Part shown: positions 58,594 through 64,000 of the stretch, one piece after another
How the letters are laid out: the number at the start of each line of letters is the position of its first letter
Numbering within the stretch: position 1 is the stretch's first letter
Source of the DNA: Piliocolobus tephrosceles
Taxonomy: Eukaryota; Chordata; Mammalia; Primates; Cercopithecidae
DNA length: 64,000 nt
Direction of reading: 5' to 3'
Assembly (NCBI RefSeq): GCF_002776525.5
Contig: NC_045441.1
Coordinates: 128,198,519 to 128,262,518 of the forward strand
Notes under the pieces: generated by a model
Databases searched by the model: none
Seen by the model: the letters and a program-made list of their open reading frames with translations, nothing else
Told to the model about the DNA's origin: nothing
Position numbers and translations under genes: made by a program

Positions 58594-59308
58594 TTTTGAT
58601 GATCCAGAGACTCTAAGCAGGCCTCCTGAGATCTATGCCTCTTTGCTGACATTCGGAGCTTTGGTGTCTACAGGAGCGGCTTTTGCTCATTCCCACCTCA
58701 TTGAAACTGGCAGGGGGCTCTGCCAAGGCTGCTCTCAGGTTTTGAATCTCTCTGGCTTTGACTGAGATTCAGACTTTACGCAAGCGATCCAGTTCTATGC
58801 TCCACAGAGCTGGAACTGAAGCTCTACTTTAAGACAGAAGTTTTGTTTGCTTGTTTTGCCTTTCACAGATTTATGACGTTCACGTTTCTTTGAAGTTAAG
58901 GTTTGTTGAACTACTTGCTAGACTTTGTATGGCCCTTTCTGTCATTTGAATTTGGTCAGAGAACAAAATAGGTTCTCTCTCTGAAAACAGAAACTGAATG
59001 TTTGTGGCTTTAGGTAAATTCGTGGTTTTGGGCCAGGCCCAGTGGCTCACACCTGTAATCACAGCACTTGAGAGGCTGAGGCAGGTGGATCACTTGAAGC
59101 CAGGAGTTTGAAACCAGCCTGGCCAACATGGCAAAACCCCATCTCTACTAAAAACACAAAAATTAGCCAGGTATGGTGGCATGTGCCTGTAATCCTAGCT
59201 ACCTGGGAGGCTGAGGCCAGAGAATTGCTTAAACCCAGGATATGGAGGTTGCAGTGAGCCCAAATCATTCCACTGCACTCCAGCCTGGGTAACCAAGTAA
59301 GACTATGA

Positions 59309-59339
<31 letters not shown>

Positions 59340-59807
59340 TTGATTGTGGTCTGAAACTGGATCCAGGTTGGTGACCCAGGTTTTGGAGCTCAGTTAAAAT
59401 TGACATTTAAGTTTTCTTCTTGAGTGACCAAAAGTTCACAAAAGGGTTCATATGAGGACATAAGTCCCAAATGCAAAAGACCTTGTTCCTCCCAGAAGAA
59501 AAGCACCTTAGATGATTGAGGTCATGTAAGAATGTCAGAGTTCATAGCTTGGGATGTGTAACTATGCTCTAGGGAAATCTCAAAGAAGAATATGCAAGGA
59601 AATCTGCTTAACCCGGTGGGCACACATAAGGAATTGGGCTACCGGTGCTTTAAACCCCCAGAAATTTCTGGGTTTCATTGGGACACATAAGAGGGGAGAG
59701 GTGACTCATGGGTGAAACCTTGAGGAGTAATCACTATTCAGCAGCACACTAGACCCAAAACATCTTTCCCTTTCAATCTTTGGTCAGTTTAAAAGAGGAT
59801 ACAAATT
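58594..59807 (+). mobile_element. ERV leader region
   Basis: Between the 5' LTR and the first gag-like frame, interrupted by an Alu at 59031. No primer-binding site could be recognised with confidence just after the LTR. Confidence 0.6.
59031..59337 (+). mobile_element. Alu (S type) in ERV leader
   Basis: Full length; A-run of about 27. Confidence 0.93.
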
Positions 59808-59910
59808 ATGGTCAACTGTTCATTTAAAACAAAGTCCTCTTTAAGGGAGGACTCACTTTTGGAAACTCCAGCTAAATTTATGTACAAGACTTATGGTGTC
59901 ACCTCCTGTC

Positions 59911-59950
<40 letters not shown>

Positions 59951-60270
59951 TACAACCTACGTACACAAATACGGGTGTATATGTGTCTGTTTTATGAGGC
60001 AGGGTCTTGCTCTGTCACCCAGGATAGAGTGCAATAGTACGATCTTGGCTTACTGCAACCTCCACCTCCGGGGCTCAAGCAATCCTCCCACCTCAGCCTT
60101 CCAAGTAGCTGGCACCACAGGCACACCCCCATGCTGGGCTAATTTTTTTAGTTTTTGTAGACAGTCTCACTACGTCATCCAGGCTCATCTAAAACTCCTG
60201 AGCTCAAGTGATCCTCCTGCCTCAGCCTCCCAAAGTGCTGAGATTGCAGGTGTGAGTCATTGCACCTGCT
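59911..60270 (-). mobile_element. Alu (J type) with TA/CA-converted tail
   Basis: 10-bp duplication acctcctgtc at 59901 and 60271. The tail side has become (TA)n(CA)n (59912-59951). Confidence 0.9.
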
Positions 60271-60403
60271 ACCTCCTGTCAGTGTTGGGAAAAATGGTCT
60301 TACTTGACCCAGGAAGATGCTGAATTACAATGGCCAAAGTGGAGTACTAGTGAAATGCCTAAGTTAGTTTGCTCACATGCACAATTAGAAAAAGTCAGCT
60401 CTA

Positions 60404-60719
60404 GGCCGGGCGCGGTGGCTCAAGCCTGTAATCCCAGCACTTTGGGAGGCCGAGACGGGCGGATCACGAGGTCAGGAGATCGAGACCATCCTGGCTAATA
60501 CGGTGAAACCCCGTCTCTACTAAAAAAATACAAAAAACTAGCCGGGCGCGGTAGCGGCGCCTGTAGTCCCAGCTACTCCGGAGGCTGAGGCAGGAGAATG
60601 GCGGGAACCCGGGAGGCGGAGCTTGCAGTGAGCTGAGATTGCGCCACTGCACTCCAGCCTGGGCGACAGAGGGAGACTCCGTCTCAAAAAAAAAAAGAAA
60701 AAGAAAAAGAAAAAGAAAA
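60404..60719 (+). mobile_element. AluY (Old World monkey type), very young
   Basis: 17-bp exact duplication agaaaaagtcagctcta at 60387 and 60720; tail (aaaaag)n. Confidence 0.97.
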
Positions 60720-61252
60720 AGAAAAAGTCAGCTCTAGAATTAAATAATATAATTTGGAGAGTTATTTCCAATGCTACCCAGAAGCATGCAAAAGCGGCTG
60801 TGACAGAGTTCTTTTCCTATAGAAAGAGAATGAAAAGCTCTCTAAAACTTTAATTCAGAAAAGCTGCTGAAACTGCTGCTTCTCCTCCTCCTGCTCCCCC
60901 TTCTCTCTATTCCTCCTTATCAGAACTACCTTGCCCAGACTGACCTTCTCTTCCTTCTCCTCCCCTTCCACCTGCTCCCACTTTTTTGGCTTCATTTCAT
61001 GAACATCCAGTATCTGGTAGAGGGAAACCTGCTTTAGTTTATCAACCATGCTCTAAGGTAGAACTTAAAGGCATAGTGAAATAATTCCCCGACTCTCACC
61101 AGGATCCTATTGGTTTTGCTAGAGAATTTGAATTAAATATCTGAGCTTATGGCCCTGGTTATTCTGATTTATATCAACTAACTCATATGTGACTATCAGA
61201 AAGTAAAGCTAAAGATTAGACAGACAAGGCCCATTATAGAACTCTCTCAGAA

Positions 61253-61544
61253 GGCCAGGTGCGGTGGTTCACGCCTGTAATCCCAGCACTTTGGGAGGCC
61301 GAGGTGGGCGGATCAGGAGATCAAGACCATCCTGGCTAACACCTTGAAACCCTGTCTCTACTACAAATACAAAAAAAAGTAGCCAGGTGTGGCGGGCGCC
61401 TGTAGTCCCAGGTACTTGGGAGGCTGAGGTAGGAGAATGGCATGAACCCGGGAGGCAGAGGTTGCAGTTAGCCGAGATTGCGCCACTGCACTCCAGTCTG
61501 GGCGACAGAGCGAGACTCTGTCTCAAAAAAAAAAAAAAAAAAAA
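61253..61544 (+). mobile_element. AluY
   Basis: Inserted within gag; diverged flanks ctctctcagaa / atctcttagaa. Confidence 0.92.
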
Positions 61545-62110
61545 AGACAAAAGAAATCTCTTAGAAGACTTTCATAAATGCTCAGGACTGTAGGCAGACA
61601 CACAAAACTGCAAAGGCTTTGCTTCAAGCCACTCCTCACTGTTTCAAAGAGTAGTTGACTGTAGTAAAATACAACAAGGTCAACAAAATCCAGATGAGTC
61701 AGTAATATCATATTTTGAGGGTTTGAGTAAACTTAAAAAATATTTGGGTTTATCTGAAGAAAGCTATGCTAATAATGAAAATGATACACTTCTCAATTCC
61801 AGTTTTATAAATGGATTAGATGAAGAATTAGCACTAATAATGAAAAGACAAAACCCTCGCTGGGCCACTTCTCAAACTCATAATTTGGTCAGTCTTGCTG
61901 ACCAGTTGTCTCATAACTGAAGGTGAAACTGAGAAGGAGGCCAAACAAAAGAGCAAGGCTAATAAAATTATGAATTTACAGTGGAAACAAATGTCCACAC
62001 AATTTGGACCTTCAAAATATCCTTATAAACCCCCAAGTAGACCTAACTATACGCTTTCAATTAATTAAAAAAGCCTGATCACAGTAAAAAGAATTGTCAA
62101 AAACTAAAAA

Positions 62111-62600
62111 GGAAAGAACAACAGGTAGTGGCAGAAAATAAAAAATGGGGGTGCTCCATCGAACTTAAAGGGGCCTTTCCTTTTCTCCTTAATAACAATC
62201 TGGGAGAAAAGAAACTCCCCTTACTGATTTCATCCCTCACTCTGTGGAAGCATTGCTAAACTCACAACACACTTAACATTATGCAATGGGTAGACTAGCT
62301 TCATAGGAAGTTTCACTTCTTTTAGCTTATCATGTGACCATCTCTGGATGTAATAAGCTAAATATTGCAACTCTTTTTCCTTCACTTTCAGATGAAACAC
62401 CACATAATTGCATAACTCTAACTGATAAACTTTTTTTCTCCTAGGACTGATCTGCAAGAGACTTTTCTTACTTAGGCTGATATTGTTTGCTTTACAGATG
62501 GATGTCATTTAAAGGATGAATCTGGAACTTACTGTAAAGGTTTACGCAATAGTTTTCTTTAACAGAAGAAATAGAAAGTGCTTACCTTCCAGAAGCCACT
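62111..62600 (+). pseudogene. ERV pol remnant (RT connection to RNase H)
   Basis: After the knuckle the sequence passes almost directly into text like the gammaretroviral RT connection, then an RNase H start with TDG at about 62494-62502. Protease, most of RT, the rest of RNase H and all integrase are absent, which implies two large deletions. Frames shift within the segment. Confidence 0.6.
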
Positions 62601-63100
62601 TAGATTCACTTCTGTCTTTGTACCACAACTGGGTATTGAAGATGTCATTCGCCATATACAGGTCCTAACCAATTACACACAAAAGTCCCTAAATGACAGC
62701 CACATGAATGTCTCATTGTTAAATAATGAAGTTACTCTCTTGAGAAGACTGTATTACAAAATTGTATGATCTTAGACATACTGCAGCCCAAGGAAGAACC
62801 TGTGCTATGACAGAAACTGAATGCTGTGTTTATATCCCAGATTAATCAAATAATGTCACCAAAGTAATGACTGATTTGAAAAACTCTAATAATTAACCTT
62901 TCAGATCCAAAACACTCTCTAAGCTACCGGTTAAGTAGTTAATTTGGATCTTGGGGACCTTGGTGGCAAAAGCTGTTACGTATTTTAGGAATTATCATAG
63001 TTTGTGTTTTGTCTTGCCTTTGTCTACAGAGCTGTTATGGTATTTAACTGCAATTGGGTCAACACACAGCTGAGAAAATTAGAACAAAGACTACTCAGGT
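62601..63100 (+). pseudogene. ERV env (transmembrane subunit) remnant
   Basis: Begins abruptly within the TM ectodomain. A 63-codon frame (62578-62769) covers the heptad region and then stops. In another frame a CX6CC motif is intact (cysteine codons at 62801, 62822 and 62825), the disulfide-bonding motif of gammaretrovirus-type TM. Surface subunit and fusion peptide are missing. It cannot encode a functional envelope. Confidence 0.65.
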
Positions 63101-63312
63101 AATTGTTTGATTGAAGAGGCAGCCATGTAGCCTGAATCAGGTTCCAGAACTACTTTCTCTTGTTGCTTTATAATTCGGACTTGGTCCTTTCCAATTTCCC
63201 CTCCTCCTTGGGATGTGACTGCCAGGAAGGAGCCTTCCTAGTGACATGAGGTTTGATCAAATACACGGCCTGAGAATATAATTCTTCTATAATGCTTTCT
63301 CCGAAAGCTTTT

Positions 63313-63328
63313 GAAGAAAAGGGGAAAA
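63313..63328 (+). other. ERV polypurine tract
   Basis: Sixteen purines (gaagaaaaggggaaaa) immediately before the 3' LTR, the plus-strand primer site of a retrovirus. Confidence 0.8.
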
Positions 63329-63807
63329 TGTGAAAAGAAAATTTCAGCACCTTCCAAACATATTATGCCAAGAGGAAAAGTTAAGCCCTGTAAACTAAAT
63401 CACAGAACATGGCTGTTTTTCTTCTCTGGTGCATGACTGTTGCTTCCTGATCTTTGTGTTGATGTTATATATTAACCAGATTTTTTATTCTTTATTCAGA
63501 CTAAATGACGTTGGAGACAGAGACCCTTGTGATTGTTACCTCTTTACAACAGAATATTAAACATCCCCCTTAGAGTGTAATCAATAGTAGTGAATTGAAT
63601 CTTCTGTGTACGTTAGCCTCATCTAGAAAATGCTGTAATTATGTACAGCACCCCTGTTTTTGGCGATATAAACGACCCTCACCGTTCCCTACACCAGGGA
63701 GCACTGATCACCATTCTTTGCTGTCTGTGGTTCCCGGGATAGCCGCCCTCACACTTTGCACTTGAAAAAACTCTTTCAACTGGATCCCTGAGCTTTTTAG
63801 GCTGACA
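63329..63807 (+). mobile_element. 3' LTR of class I ERV provirus
   Basis: 479 bp from tgtgaaaagaaaa to ggctgaca, homologous to the 5' LTR without its Alu. TATAAA survives at 63667, while the AATAAA site has decayed to gaaaaa, the reverse of the 5' copy. No matching target duplication is visible. Confidence 0.88.
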
Positions 63808-64000
63808 TTAGTTAACTAACAAGATGTTAGTTGTTCAGTCTGTTAATTCTGAGGGGTTGACCAGAGGTCCTGAAAGGTCCCTTCCAACTCTAACATTTCA
63901 CGATTTCGTGAATTTAAAGACTAAATTTCGTGAATTTAAAGACTGTATTAACTGGGTTCCGGAGTAAGATAGATAAATTAAGTCATCCAATCGACAAATA
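63808..64000. other. Intergenic sequence at window end
   Basis: Contains a short direct repeat (cgtgaatttaaagactaaat-like) at 63908-63945; otherwise nothing recognised. Confidence 0.5.

Larger units (their letters stand above)
59808..62110 (+). pseudogene. ERV gag remnant
   Basis: Pieces in order between Alus: a matrix-like start (59808-59910, then 60281-60403), a proline/serine-rich middle (60737-61100), a capsid C-terminal segment in a 65-codon frame (61723-61920), and the second half of a CCHC knuckle (DHSKKNC, about 62075). The capsid piece resembles gammaretrovirus-like HERV-H/F gag. Stops and insertions break it throughout. Confidence 0.7.

Noticed and set aside
61723..62769. ERV gag and env frames as possible co-opted genes
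   Set aside because: They are short (about 65 codons), lack most of each protein and are separated by deletions and stops.

Overview
This is primate nuclear DNA, most likely from an Old World monkey. About seventy Alu copies fill roughly a third of the window, alongside old L1, MIR, hAT and LTR relics. The youngest Alus carry a shared variant pattern (ctcaagcctgtaatccc, gaggccgagacgggcgg, gagatccggccactgc) that I associate with cercopithecid AluY lineages rather than human AluY. Four runs of N (28351-28360, 38287-38296, 17361-17760, 33582-33681) show that this is a draft assembly.

The one protein-coding gene is the 5' two thirds of ZC3HAV1 (zinc-finger antiviral protein, ZAP/PARP13), on the minus strand. 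Seven coding exons can be placed to the base by splice sites and reading phase: exon 1 40162-40469, exon 2 19184-19319, exon 3 12968-13220, exon 4 7461-8234 (or extended to 7095), exon 5 6543-6644, exon 6 4235-4358, exon 7 1484-1661. Joined, they encode 625 residues without a stop: the four N-terminal CCCH fingers that bind CpG-rich RNA, the GSK3-type serine cluster and export signal, the fifth finger, and the start of the WWE region. The rest of WWE and the PARP-like domain lie off the left edge. The promoter is a TATA-less CpG island around 39.9-41.0 kb with a consensus ISRE about 50 nt upstream of the start codon, as expected for an interferon-stimulated gene. Exon 4 has two donors in the same phase; the distal one adds 122 codons, matching the known extended ZAP isoforms.

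Layout: 1-41 kb is ZC3HAV1 with repeat-filled introns. Intron 1 (19.3-40.2 kb) holds an LTR7 (HERV-H) solo LTR and an ERV1-like solo LTR; intron 2 holds a THE1-type solo LTR. The 41-64 kb part is intergenic upstream DNA. It contains a decayed minus-strand ERV-L pol/dUTPase remnant (about 43.7-49.3 kb) with a DNA transposon and Alus nested in it, an MLT1-type LTR, two further LTR-like repeats, and a plus-strand class I ERV provirus (57769-63807) with both LTRs, gag, a fragment of pol and a piece of env joined across large deletions. All viral frames are broken.

I found no previously undescribed system. The points most worth checking are a 23-bp tandem duplication that duplicates the likely branch point of ZC3HAV1 intron 1, a candidate intronic polyadenylation site after extended exon 4, the ISRE, and a 46-bp duplication flanking an assembly gap.
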